Virus record (IMG/VR): IMGVR_UViG_3300007512_000127
Location: 1-32,870 of that record
Direction: 5' to 3' (one strand)
Source: a virus
DNA: 32,870 nt
Below are positions 6,624 to 14,790 of the stretch, one piece after another; position 1 is the first letter of the stretch, and every line of letters starts with the position of its first letter. The notes beneath the pieces were generated by a model, which made no database searches, was not told the origin of the DNA, and saw only the letters and a list, made by a program, of their open reading frames with translations. The position numbers and the translations under genes were made by a program.

Positions 6624-8645
6624 ATGGCAAGAAGAAAATATACAAAGCGTTCAGACTATTGGAAAAAATTTGAGAAGAATTTCCAGTATCCTAACAATCC
6701 TTATGAAAGCTTGGCGGGGCAATCAGACAATTTTGAACCCAAGCTTGTTGGGGATTCGTTTTATGATTATACTGCCGAAGCTTATAGTAGAGGAGGGGGA
6801 ACCGGAGGAACGACGGACAATAGGCGCAACAGCATCGCTATTCAGCCAAAACTTTATGGGTATAACAATATACGAGGGGGACTACTACCTTTTCAGTATG
6901 CGTTAGACGGGGTTAATGTTCGCGAAGCCATAGAACTGTGTCAAAAAGCTTATTGCAACGTGGCCATTTTTCGAAACTCTATTGATATGATGGCTGATTT
7001 TGCCAATTCTGCTCTTTATCTAGAAGGAGGCACAGAGAAGTCAAGGCGCTTTATTAACTCATGGTTTAAGAGAATTGGGATTTGGGGCCTTAAGGATCAA
7101 TTTTTTAGAGAATATTATCGTAGTGGAAATATTTTTCTTTTTACTGTGGATGGGAAATTTAAGGCAGATGAGTTTGCGAAGATTAGAAATTTGGGCCTTG
7201 TAGCTCAAACAAATAAAATTCCTATTAAATATATTTTGCTTAATCCTTTTGATGTTGTAGCTCAGCGTACCACCGCGTTTCAAGTTAGATTTTTTTCCAA
7301 GCTTTTGAGTGAGTATGAAATCGAAAGGCTAAAGGATCCTAAAAACGAAGAGGACAAGGAATTATTTGATGCTTTGCCACCTAAAGTCAAGAAGCGCATC
7401 CGTGAAAACTCATGGACGCCAAGCGGAGTAACGGTTCCTTTGGATCCAGCAAAACTAAGATATGCTTTTTATAAGAAGCAGGATTACGAGCCTTTTGCGG
7501 TGCCTTTTGGTTTTGCGGTTTTAGATGATATAAACTTCAAATTGGAAATGAAAAAAATCGACCAAGCTATTTGTAGGACGGTCGAAAATGTGGTTTTAAT
7601 GATTACCATGGGTGCTACTCCCGATAAGGGAGGTATTAATCCTCGCAATATGACAGCCATGCAAAATCTATTTACCAATCAGAGTGTGGGTCGTGTACTG
7701 GTGAGTGATTATACCACCAAAGCCGATTTTATTATTCCTGATTTACAAAAAGTTATTGGTCCTTCTAAATATGATGTTGTTAATCAAGATATTAAGGAAG
7801 GGCTTCAAAATGTAATTTTAGCAGAGGAAAAGTTCGCCAACGCGACCATCAAGGCTCAACTCTTTCTTCAGAGATTGCGAGAGTCGCGAGAAGCGTTTTT
7901 AAATGAGTTTTTGCAGCCTGAAATTGATCAAATATGCAAGAATCTTGGATTTAGAGGTTCTCCTCGTGCGCGTTTTCAGGATATCGACATGAAGGACGAG
8001 AACCAAGTTCAGCGCGTGATTACTCGTATGATGGAGCTTGGTATTTTACCTCCAGAGGAAGGCATGAAGGTTATTGATACAGGCGTATTTCCTTCTGAAA
8101 GAGAATTGGAAAAAGCGCAGGAGAAGTTTTTGGATGATAGAAAAAAGGGGTGGTATAATCCTTTGGTAGGAGGGGTGCCTGTTTTCGAAGAATCCGAAGA
8201 GATGGAGCTAGAAGAGATTAAGCATCCGGACAGCATTAAAATGTTGGATAAGCAAAACAAGAAGACCCCACAGTCGCCGGGAAGGCCGCTTGGCTCCAAA
8301 ACTCAGAACCATAAGGCTACTTACGCTGTGAACGCAATAAAAGAAGTTATTGATGCGACCAACAAGTTTTATAGCGAAGTGACAACAGAAGCTAAAAAGG
8401 TTTTTAAGAAAAAGCGTTTGAATGCTAACCAAAAACAAGTTTTAGAAAAGGTTTGTGAAGTAGTTGTTTCTTCGTGTGATCAGCCTGACTGGAGAAAAAC
8501 AGCAATTAGCTGCCTTAAAGATAATAAAAACCTACTAGGGTTAAAGACTTTAGAGTCTGTGATGAATATTAGCGTAGAGCATGCTTTAGACGAGTACTCT
8601 TCGGCAATTTTATATCATAGTACAAAAAATTCACCAAAAGATTAA
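6624..8645 (+). CDS. portal protein
   Basis: At 673 residues, this is the dodecameric portal through which DNA enters and leaves the capsid. Evidence is its position between terminase and protease and a portal-like layout. An N-terminal helical region around residues 95-165 reads VREAIELCQKAYCNVAIF then FFREYYRSGNIFLF. A central domain follows. A long helical stretch around residues 390-430 is rich in charged and amide residues (DIKEGLQNVILAEEKFANA). The C-terminal ~130 residues form a Lys-rich extension opened by PQSPGRPLGSKT, an AT-hook-like Arg/Pro/Lys segment, then a helical domain; this makes it longer than a minimal portal. No Shine-Dalgarno is visible and a GTGTA box sits 14 bases upstream. 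Confidence 0.88.
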   Translation: MARRKYTKRSDYWKKFEKNFQYPNNPYESLAGQSDNFEPKLVGDSFYDYTAEAYSRGGGTGGTTDNRRNSIAIQPKLYGYNNIRGGLLPFQYALDGVNVREAIELCQKAYCNVAIFRNSIDMMADFANSALYLEGGTEKSRRFINSWFKRIGIWGLKDQFFREYYRSGNIFLFTVDGKFKADEFAKIRNLGLVAQTNKIPIKYILLNPFDVVAQRTTAFQVRFFSKLLSEYEIERLKDPKNEEDKELFDALPPKVKKRIRENSWTPSGVTVPLDPAKLRYAFYKKQDYEPFAVPFGFAVLDDINFKLEMKKIDQAICRTVENVVLMITMGATPDKGGINPRNMTAMQNLFTNQSVGRVLVSDYTTKADFIIPDLQKVIGPSKYDVVNQDIKEGLQNVILAEEKFANATIKAQLFLQRLRESREAFLNEFLQPEIDQICKNLGFRGSPRARFQDIDMKDENQVQRVITRMMELGILPPEEGMKVIDTGVFPSERELEKAQEKFLDDRKKGWYNPLVGGVPVFEESEEMELEEIKHPDSIKMLDKQNKKTPQSPGRPLGSKTQNHKATYAVNAIKEVIDATNKFYSEVTTEAKKVFKKKRLNANQKQVLEKVCEVVVSSCDQPDWRKTAISCLKDNKNLLGLKTLESVMNISVEHALDEYSSAILYHSTKNSPKD

Positions 8646-8647
8646 AA

Positions 8648-8658
8648 AAGTGTAACAT
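8648..8658 (+). promoter_or_regulatory. AAGTGTA box upstream of the protease/scaffold gene
   Basis: AAGTGTAACAT sits just after the portal stop codon. GTGTA (8650-8654) lies 16 bases before ATG 8666, and there is no Shine-Dalgarno. It belongs to the same box family as those at 890, 6608, 12170, 12639, 18536 and on the minus strand at 16748. Confidence 0.5.
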
Positions 8659-8665
8659 AAGTAGT

Positions 8666-10264
8666 ATGAGTGTGCCTTATAAGTTCAAAACACAATTTGA
8701 TTTTGAAGTTTTTGCTACTGACGACTTAGAGAATGAATTAAATATTAGCGTTGCTTCGTTGGATAATCTGAAGCCCTTAATACCCAAGGGTATTGATTTA
8801 GATCGTAATATTGATTTAGTGGGAGCGGCTTTTAACGCAGCTATTGTAAATCGTTTTAACAGGAATGGGGACGGAATCAGTTCTACCACAGCTAAAGACC
8901 TTATTGATTATTTTGTTCATAAACCCACTAACATAGAGCATAAAAAGGAAAAAGTTGTGGGTCACATTGTGAATGCCGCTTTTACAGACATGGAGAATGA
9001 AAAAATTCTAAACACGGCCAAACTAGAGAAGAAGGAAGATCCTTTTTACATATCGCTTGCTGCTGTGATTTATAAAACTGTAAATCCGGAGTTTGCAGAG
9101 CTTTTGTTGAAAGCGAGTGATCCAGAAGATTTTGATTATAATAAAATTTCCGCAAGCTGGGAGCTGGGTTTTAATGAGTACAATATTGCAGTAGGTTCCC
9201 AAAATCTCAGTGAAGCCGAGGTTATTAGTGACCCTCAGCAGATCAAAGAATTCGAAAAATACCTTAAAGCAAACGACGGAAACGGAGCATTGGAAGATGG
9301 AACCCCTGTGTATCGTTTAGTGGCTGGAGAGGTTTTTCCTTTGGGAATCGGTTTTACAACAAAGCCAGCTGCGGATGTAAAAGGGGTTACTACCCATGAA
9401 AATGCTGATCTTAAGTTGGAGGCGGAGGATGACGCTCCTGCTGCGATAGTAGATCAGGAGGGCATGCCAACCTTAGAACAAATTCAAAAAAATATTTTAA
9501 AAATTTCCCAAAACGAGGAATTTAATGTAAAAAATCATAACAGTTTTAAAACTATGGACACTAAAGAATTAACTGCAGAGTTCGAAAAGATGCTCGATTC
9601 TAAGTTAGGCAAAAAGTCCGAGTTTTCGCAAGAGTCTGTCGCCAGCATGGCAACCGTTATCATGGACAAAATTCGTGAGAAGGATGCTGAGTGGAAGCTA
9701 CAGAAAGAAGCTGCCGAAACAGAGAAGGCAGATGCGATTACCCGGGCTGAAGAGGCCAAAGCTAATATCGAGGATTTTAAAAAGCAACTCGAAGAGGCTC
9801 AAGAGAAGATTTCTTCCCTTGAGGGCACTATCGCCACTGCGAAAGCAGAGGAGTTGTTCAATAGCAGAATGGAAAACATCGATTCCCAGTACGACTTGGA
9901 AGACAGCGATCGCGCTGTTCTAGCCAAGGAAGTGGCTGCGCTTGAGTCTTCTGAAGCTGCTTTTGAAACATATCAACAGAAGCTTGAGGTTATACTTAAG
10001 CATAAAGGTAAAGCTTATAAAGAAGAGCAGGAAGCTGCTTTTCAATCAAAAGTAGAGGAAGAGCTTCAAAAGCGTTTGGCTACTATTGATGAATCCAAAG
10101 CTTCTACCACAGAAGAGGCCACAGTCGAAGATCTCGTCGAAAATGTCGAGGTTTCGGAGGAGCCTGCAATTGTGAATAATAACGAAGCCTCTTCGCAGGA
10201 AGAGTCTCTTCGTGACAAGTTCATGAAGGCTTTTAATCCTGACACAGTTTCAGTAACATACTAA
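8666..10264 (+). CDS. prohead maturation protease fused to scaffold
   Basis: This 532-residue protein has two parts. Residues 1-~250 look like a phage prohead serine protease: a candidate catalytic His in NIEHKKEKVVGHI (H92) and a candidate Ser in KISASWELGF (S162 or S164), the usual His-then-Ser spacing. From about residue 300 on it is charged and helical, with a strong coiled coil (about 335-385, KEAAETEKADAITRAEEAK) and an acidic linker ending in a basic-amphipathic tail (LRDKFMKAFNPDTVSVTY). That resembles a scaffolding domain with a capsid-binding tail. Such fusions release or destroy the scaffold by self-cleavage during maturation. An internal in-frame ATG at 9554 (M297) could yield scaffold alone, as with lambda C/Nu3. 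Placement between portal and capsid genes is classical. Confidence 0.78.
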   Translation: MSVPYKFKTQFDFEVFATDDLENELNISVASLDNLKPLIPKGIDLDRNIDLVGAAFNAAIVNRFNRNGDGISSTTAKDLIDYFVHKPTNIEHKKEKVVGHIVNAAFTDMENEKILNTAKLEKKEDPFYISLAAVIYKTVNPEFAELLLKASDPEDFDYNKISASWELGFNEYNIAVGSQNLSEAEVISDPQQIKEFEKYLKANDGNGALEDGTPVYRLVAGEVFPLGIGFTTKPAADVKGVTTHENADLKLEAEDDAPAAIVDQEGMPTLEQIQKNILKISQNEEFNVKNHNSFKTMDTKELTAEFEKMLDSKLGKKSEFSQESVASMATVIMDKIREKDAEWKLQKEAAETEKADAITRAEEAKANIEDFKKQLEEAQEKISSLEGTIATAKAEELFNSRMENIDSQYDLEDSDRAVLAKEVAALESSEAAFETYQQKLEVILKHKGKAYKEEQEAAFQSKVEEELQKRLATIDESKASTTEEATVEDLVENVEVSEEPAIVNNNEASSQEESLRDKFMKAFNPDTVSVTY

Positions 10265-10270
10265 AATATT

Positions 10271-10930
10271 ATGGCATTAAGACTATATCCATTCAGGCAA
10301 TACAGTGATCACGACGTGGTCAATTTGTTTGCCAATCAGATAGTTGATGATAATCCATCAACTAATGGTGACGGTAGTGCTGGTGTGCTTGTGAAGGTGC
10401 TGAGCGGTAACCTGAAGAAAGACGTGGTTGAATTCGCATCTTCTTCGAGTTATCTTGGTAAAACGGACTATCCATTCTTGGGTGCCGACAAATACCCTCA
10501 AGTTCCCCTCCGGTGCATCGCTGCAACAACCGGTGTACCTATTATTGGCGTCACTCTTAATCAGACGATTAAGGACGACGAGAACGGTGAAAAACTCATC
10601 TATAACCCGATCAAAGCAGACGAGCTCCAAGCTGTACTGAGTGGTCAGGCTGTTCCGATCGCATCACGCGGCGTATTTACCTTTAGTGCGGATGCATGGA
10701 GTGCATTGGTGCCGGGTTATGTTGCTTGTGTGAGTGCTACGGCAGGTAAAATGGCAGGTGTTGATCCGGAGCTTCTCTCCGCTCATACGCCAGTTGGCCA
10801 TGTGCTAGCCACAGGTAACAGAACGTCACAAAACGGGCAATCTGATGAGTTTGCTGGTACGGGCACGCAAGCTTACGCAATGGTCATGATCGATGCGTCC
10901 GCTTCATGGGCTAACACAAACTCTAACTAA
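10271..10930 (+). CDS. putative capsid decoration/stabilisation protein
   Basis: A 219-residue protein, beta-rich in appearance, with many Ser, Gly, Ala and Val residues and no catalytic motif or membrane segment. It lies between the protease/scaffold and the major capsid gene, six bases after the former. This is the lambda gpD-like position for a head decoration protein. Segments such as GAGVLVKVLSG-like repeats of Gly and Val, and VFTFSADAWSALVPGYVACVS, suit a compact beta-barrel. Its codon use is GC-richer than the packaging genes and resembles that of the adjacent capsid gene, consistent with high expression. The role is inferred from position and composition. Confidence 0.5.
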   Translation: MALRLYPFRQYSDHDVVNLFANQIVDDNPSTNGDGSAGVLVKVLSGNLKKDVVEFASSSSYLGKTDYPFLGADKYPQVPLRCIAATTGVPIIGVTLNQTIKDDENGEKLIYNPIKADELQAVLSGQAVPIASRGVFTFSADAWSALVPGYVACVSATAGKMAGVDPELLSAHTPVGHVLATGNRTSQNGQSDEFAGTGTQAYAMVMIDASASWANTNSN

Positions 10931-10943
10931 GGATTATAATATA

Positions 10944-12101
10944 ATGAAAATTACATTAAAAAGAACCCCAGAACAACTCGAGCTTATTAAGGCTATGGCC
11001 TCTAAGAATCGAGACACTGCTTACAGTGCACAGGTTGCCTTAGCCGAGTTTATTGGCCCCGTTGTTTCGGAAGTTATTAATAACGCTCCGACAATCAGCA
11101 ATCTATTCACTCCTCTTCAGTATAACGCTGACGACAACCCTTCTCTCCCGTTGGATTTGTATTACAACATCTTTGATGAGGATTATATTCAGGTTTGGAG
11201 TCAGTCAGTCGCCGGTGGTCTTCCGACCAACATGGTGCAACCTACTGCTTCGGAGCTTAAGTTCACAACCTACACCTTGGATAGTGCGGTTGCTTTCGAT
11301 AGGAAGTATGCCTCTCGTTCGCGGTTGGATGTGATTGGTAAAACCTTCACTCGTGTAGCACAGGAAGTGTTGCTGAAACAGGAGAGGACTTCCTCGAACC
11401 TGTTGATGACAGCTCTTGCTGAAGCTAAGAACGGTAATAGCCAAGAGGTCGGAAACAATATGAACGTTTTCCGTACAAATGCTGCAAATCAGCTTGTCTT
11501 GGATGATGTTAATAAGCTTATCACCAAAGCAAAACGCGTTAACGCTTCTTGGTCGGGTGGTACTCCTACGGGGGCTCGACATGGAATTACTGATCTTATC
11601 GTTTCTCCGGAAGTGGTAGAACAGATTCGTGCCATTGCTTATCAGCCGATGAACACGCGGGCTGCTCTAGGGCAGGCTGCTGCTGCAGAAAACTCGAATG
11701 GTATTCCGGCAACGGACGCGGTGCGCAACGAGGTCTGGAAATCCAGTGGTATTACCGAGTTCTTTGGTATTAATATCCAAGAGGTTCTTGAGCTTGGTGT
11801 TGGTAAGAGGTACAATGATGTGTTTGGCACGGTTTCTTCCGGTCAGACTTATTTTAATCATAACAGCACTTCTGCCACAACCGCCTTTGCTGCGGCAAGC
11901 GAGGAAATCCTAGTTGGTTTGGATCGTAGTCGTGATGCGCTGGTGCGCGCCATTGCTGTGGATTCGGACACTGGCTCGGAGTTCAACTTGGTGGCGGACG
12001 ATCAGTTCTCCATTAGGCAGCAACGAATCGGTTACTATGGTGCCCTCGAAGAGGGTCGTATGGTTCTCGACAACCGGGCTTTGGTTGGCTTGATTATGTA
12101 A
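10944..12101 (+). CDS. major capsid protein
   Basis: At 385 residues from ATG 10944, preceded by AAGGA about 10 bases upstream, this is the expected size and place for an HK97-fold major capsid protein. It begins with a charged helical segment (TPEQLELIKAMASKN) that could be an N-arm. Further on it has LDSAVAFDRKYASRSRLDVIG and a long helix with AQEVLLKQERTSSNLLMTAL (a spine-helix candidate). Its C-terminal part contains FSIRQQRIGYYGALEEGRM, a stretch typical of phage capsid proteins. An upstream in-frame TTG at 10893 would lie inside the preceding gene and is not needed. Codon use is visibly GC-richer than in the terminase and portal genes. A strong terminator follows, consistent with ending a highly transcribed unit. 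Confidence 0.85.
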   Translation: MKITLKRTPEQLELIKAMASKNRDTAYSAQVALAEFIGPVVSEVINNAPTISNLFTPLQYNADDNPSLPLDLYYNIFDEDYIQVWSQSVAGGLPTNMVQPTASELKFTTYTLDSAVAFDRKYASRSRLDVIGKTFTRVAQEVLLKQERTSSNLLMTALAEAKNGNSQEVGNNMNVFRTNAANQLVLDDVNKLITKAKRVNASWSGGTPTGARHGITDLIVSPEVVEQIRAIAYQPMNTRAALGQAAAAENSNGIPATDAVRNEVWKSSGITEFFGINIQEVLELGVGKRYNDVFGTVSSGQTYFNHNSTSATTAFAAASEEILVGLDRSRDALVRAIAVDSDTGSEFNLVADDQFSIRQQRIGYYGALEEGRMVLDNRALVGLIM

Positions 12102-12128
12102 TAATCGGGTTTTTCCGAACAAATTCAG

Positions 12129-12160
12129 CTCCACCCCGTTTTGGGGTGGAGTTTTTTTTT
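12129..12160 (+). terminator. rho-independent terminator after the capsid gene
   Basis: A perfect 9-bp GC-rich stem, CTCCACCCC (12129-12137) with GGGGTGGAG (12143-12151), closes a 5-base GTTTT loop and is followed by nine T residues (12152-12160). It lies 27 bases after the capsid stop. A GTGTA box begins 12 bases beyond the T-run. Confidence 0.93.
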
Positions 12161-12169
12161 GAAAAAATC

Positions 12170-12180
12170 CTGTGTATACT
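12170..12180 (+). promoter_or_regulatory. GTGTA box between terminator and SAP gene
   Basis: CTGTGTATACT follows the capsid terminator directly. GTGTA (12172-12176) is 19 bases before ATG 12191, with no Shine-Dalgarno. Because the terminator should stop upstream transcription, a new promoter is needed here. This makes it the best positional argument that the box is a promoter. Confidence 0.58.
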
Positions 12181-12190
12181 ATTATTGTAT

Positions 12191-12640
12191 ATGGCAACAA
12201 AGAAAAAAAGCACTAAGAAAAGAGCTTCCAAGAAAGCTGCGCCAGCTAAAAAGGCCAAGGCATCCACTAAGAAGTCTCGCGCCAAGCTCAGCGATCTGAA
12301 ATATTCAAGCGGAAAAATGGACGACGAGACCCTCTCTAAAATCGAAGAATTAGAGGAGGTTTTGGGGGTACATGAGGTAAACCATTTTGGAACCAACGAT
12401 CCCAATATTTTTGAGAATCAGCTCAAAGAAATGACTCTTGCCGACCTTCAGAATCTTTGTGGCAAGGTCAGACTGTTTGCTAGCGGCAATACTAGAGAAC
12501 TAAAAGAAAAGCTGCGCAAGGAGTTTAGGCGTGTGTGCAGAGGGCAGAGAACCATTAGTATGCGCCACGGAGCTTCTATTTGTGATCCTAAGCATCCTGA
12601 CCACGAAAAGGCCAAAAAGATTCTAGGTCAAGGGTTTTAA
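12191..12640 (+). CDS. lysine-rich protein with SAP-type DNA-binding domain
   Basis: The natural start is ATG 12191, giving 149 residues. An upstream GTG (12146) lies inside the terminator stem and would add a spurious leader. Residues 1-~38 are a Lys/Ala/Ser-rich tail like histone H1 tails (KKKSTKKRASKKAAPAKKAK). Residues about 83-115 read MTLADLQNLCGKVRL, then GNTRELKEKLRKEF, the helix-extended loop-helix of a SAP domain, followed by a basic segment. SAP domains bind DNA, and both parts suggest DNA binding. Between capsid and head-tail genes it could bind genomic DNA in the head or act during packaging, but that role is inferred. It has its own GTGTA box. Confidence 0.72.
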   Translation: MATKKKSTKKRASKKAAPAKKAKASTKKSRAKLSDLKYSSGKMDDETLSKIEELEEVLGVHEVNHFGTNDPNIFENQLKEMTLADLQNLCGKVRLFASGNTRELKEKLRKEFRRVCRGQRTISMRHGASICDPKHPDHEKAKKILGQGF

Positions 12641-12649
12641 GTGTAAATT
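12639..12649 (+). promoter_or_regulatory. AAGTGTA box upstream of the adaptor gene
   Basis: AAGTGTAAATT overlaps the end of the SAP gene stop. GTGTA (12641-12645) lies 17 bases before ATG 12658, and no Shine-Dalgarno is seen. Confidence 0.5.
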
Positions 12650-12657
12650 ACTTTACC

Positions 12658-13203
12658 ATGGCTTGGAATTCAGACAAAAAGCAAACACCTTATTTTGTTA
12701 GCACGGTTGCTACAGGTATCTATCGGGATGAGTTTGATAGTGATACGGGATATCAGTCTATCTCTCAGATTTCTGGGTGGTTGGAGAATAACGTAGGACT
12801 GCTTAATACTCAGCTATATACGTCTTTTTCAGGATCTGGAACTACTGATGGCGACACAGCCCTTCAGGGAACAGGGGCCTTTAGATACGAAGAAGCCGAT
12901 ATTTTCAAACAGCTCTATTTGGTAGAGTACTATAAAAAGAAAACACGCTCTGTTTTAAAGGGTATAGATAGTGCCGTAGACTTTATTACTTTGCGGGACG
13001 GGGACTCCACCATTACGCGTACCAATAAGAATGAGATAGCCAAGACCTACAGAGGCCTCACTAATGACGCTCAGACGCGCCTAGACGCCCTTACAGCTAA
13101 ATATAACATATATGGTGCGGTACCTGTGCAAGTGGCAGGAGCGGACGCTCCCCCCCTCTCTGGGGAAGTTAATTACCCTCTGTATAACGCCTTTGGGGGA
13201 TAA
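12658..13203 (+). CDS. putative head-tail adaptor (connector) protein
   Basis: This 181-residue protein has no enzyme motif. The middle is helical (ADIFKQLYLVEYYKKKTRSVL), followed by TNKNEIAKTYRGLTNDAQTRLDAL. That fits small helical connectors which bind beneath the portal, such as HK97 gp6-type adaptors. The N-terminus (MAWNSDKKQTPYFVSTVATG) and the Pro-rich C-terminus (residues about 160-181) look extended. It is the last plus-strand gene before the minus-strand neck island, separated by a bidirectional terminator. The functional call rests on position and helix pattern, so it is moderate at best. Confidence 0.45.
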   Translation: MAWNSDKKQTPYFVSTVATGIYRDEFDSDTGYQSISQISGWLENNVGLLNTQLYTSFSGSGTTDGDTALQGTGAFRYEEADIFKQLYLVEYYKKKTRSVLKGIDSAVDFITLRDGDSTITRTNKNEIAKTYRGLTNDAQTRLDALTAKYNIYGAVPVQVAGADAPPLSGEVNYPLYNAFGG

Positions 13204-13224
13204 TCCTTATTCTTCTATATTAAA

Positions 13225-13260
13225 ATAAAAAAGCTGCCAAGTTTCCTTGGCAGCTTTTGA
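13225..13260. terminator. bidirectional terminator between convergent genes
   Basis: AAGCTGCCAAG (13231-13241) pairs perfectly with CTTGGCAGCTT (13246-13256) around TTTC. T residues follow on the plus strand (to 13258). An A-rich stretch before the stem (13221-13232) supplies the T-run on the minus strand. It lies between stop codons of genes converging from both sides, so it can serve both. Confidence 0.9.
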
Positions 13261-13279
13261 TTAGTTATAGGTATTTATC

Positions 13280-14734
13280 TTAACCTAACCATTTAGGAGT
13301 ACCCTTGTAAGTAAGGTCGTTATCCTTTTCTGCACCCATAGGCCAATAAGGCAAGGTCCGAAAACGAGGATAAGAACCCTCCATGAACAAGCCGTTATTT
13401 TGGTCGTTTGCCCCACCAATCTGCGTGGTGAAGGTCATGTCGACGGATTCATTGTCTCCAATAGCGTTGGTAAACGTTTCGCTGTCTAAGCGAGCATTTT
13501 TCACTTTATATATAAGTTTGTCCGCTCCCGCAGTAGTGCAGGAAGAGTCTCTCATTGTTAAGGTGAATTCATGTGTTTGCCTGTTACAGAGTTCTTCGAA
13601 TAAGTTCTTATTCTGAAGCTCAGAAACCACAGCAGAAACCGTGCAGCTGATATCAACCGGAAGATCAACTACTCGAGCGTAACCAAAAGTACTTCCAAGC
13701 CGCTGTAGGATTGTACGACTCAATGGGACGTTAATGGTGAAGCTTTGAATATGGGCCGCTCCATCGCCAGCCATATCAGCTAAACCGTAATATGATCCTG
13801 AGGCGCTCATTGATAAGGTCAGATCTCCCGGACGAAGAGCTGCAATATCAGAACTACCAGTAGTATTAAAGGATGTTCCATTAGTGTTCTGGTCGCTCCA
13901 AGTACCGGCGTTGCCTATTCCGGTTTGGAAGACATAACGGTTGCTTCCGCTATTTCCTTCGAGGGTTACCCCGGGAACGCCTTCATCTAAATATATCCCT
14001 CCAGTTGAGAGGGGGGCGCCGGAAAGATGGTCGTCCACTTTGATATTAAAAGCTTCGACAGTAACAGAAGCTGTAGGAATAGATCCTACTGCAGCTTCAA
14101 CTGTATAGTCGCTCACAAAGCCATTACCAATAGCAACCACATCGTTTTTGGTATAAGCGGTTCCAGTTGCAGCCAACGCTGTTGTACCTTGTACGTCCTT
14201 GCCGTCCGGAACAACCGTAATGAAGAAGTTGTTTCCTTGGGGATCGTTGAGGACGCCAGAAAGAGCTGAATAGCCAGATATGCAGCCATCCCCTGTCCAG
14301 AAAGCTTGATCTTCATTTGCTCTGCCGTACGCTTCGTCGGTCGAAGTGGGAACATTAAAGCCCATTTTTCTCTCGTTGCCGCCGTCAGTTAGATAATAAT
14401 TAAAATCCAGTCCAACAGTCGGGGATTCCATAACGATAGAATCCAAACGAGCCAATTGACCGAATTCGTTAATGTCTTGCCTGTTAATCGTAAAATTAAA
14501 GTTGGCGGATTGTATTCTCTCCATGGGTTCAAGCAGAGCACGGTTCTTACACGAGAACCGAGTGTCCTCCTTACGCGCAGGAACACCTGTCCACATCACG
14601 CTGTAAGTATCGTCACGTGATATGCCCGGGCCCGTTGATTCGTTGTTGCCTGTTTGAATATGGAAGCCAGTAGAGCTAGGAGCTATAAAAAGCGCCTGAC
14701 TTTGATAAATAATTCTGTTTCTTGAGGTAGCCAT
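13280..14734 (-). CDS. tail-tube-like protein (copy A of three)
   Basis: This 484-residue protein appears built from two related beta domains, about residues 76-240 and 329-445. Internal signatures are NFNFTINRQDINEFG with GLDFNYYLTDG, GFVSDYTVEAAVGSIP (205-220), and FTINVPLSRTIL followed by LPVDISCTVSAVV. The same signatures recur in the plus-strand proteins starting at 25664 and 28373. Gene order (head closure, completion protein, structural protein, then this) points to a major tail-tube protein, with the other two copies as distal tail rings. It is the last gene of the minus-strand island and ends at the bidirectional terminator. The upstream region has CTGTAACTATT, a weak relative of the GTGTA box. 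Structural role fairly confident, exact ring position inferred. Confidence 0.62.
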   Translation of the reverse strand: MATSRNRIIYQSQALFIAPSSTGFHIQTGNNESTGPGISRDDTYSVMWTGVPARKEDTRFSCKNRALLEPMERIQSANFNFTINRQDINEFGQLARLDSIVMESPTVGLDFNYYLTDGGNERKMGFNVPTSTDEAYGRANEDQAFWTGDGCISGYSALSGVLNDPQGNNFFITVVPDGKDVQGTTALAATGTAYTKNDVVAIGNGFVSDYTVEAAVGSIPTASVTVEAFNIKVDDHLSGAPLSTGGIYLDEGVPGVTLEGNSGSNRYVFQTGIGNAGTWSDQNTNGTSFNTTGSSDIAALRPGDLTLSMSASGSYYGLADMAGDGAAHIQSFTINVPLSRTILQRLGSTFGYARVVDLPVDISCTVSAVVSELQNKNLFEELCNRQTHEFTLTMRDSSCTTAGADKLIYKVKNARLDSETFTNAIGDNESVDMTFTTQIGGANDQNNGLFMEGSYPRFRTLPYWPMGAEKDNDLTYKGTPKWLG

Positions 14735-14790
14735 AGTATTTTAAAGTTTTATTAAAAATAGTTACAGCCAAAATGGGGGTTTGAGAACTT

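Noticed and set aside
10893-10943. Upstream TTG start for the capsid protein
   Set aside because: It overlaps the decoration gene. ATG 10944 has a Shine-Dalgarno at suitable distance and gives a normal capsid N-arm.
12146-12190. Upstream GTG start for the SAP gene
   Set aside because: It begins inside the terminator stem and would encode a Phe/Leu leader read from the T-run. ATG 12191 is far more plausible.
14541-14560. 7-bp inverted repeat CGGTTCT/AGAACCG
   Set aside because: It lies inside the tube-like coding sequence and has no T-run on either strand, so it is not a credible terminator.
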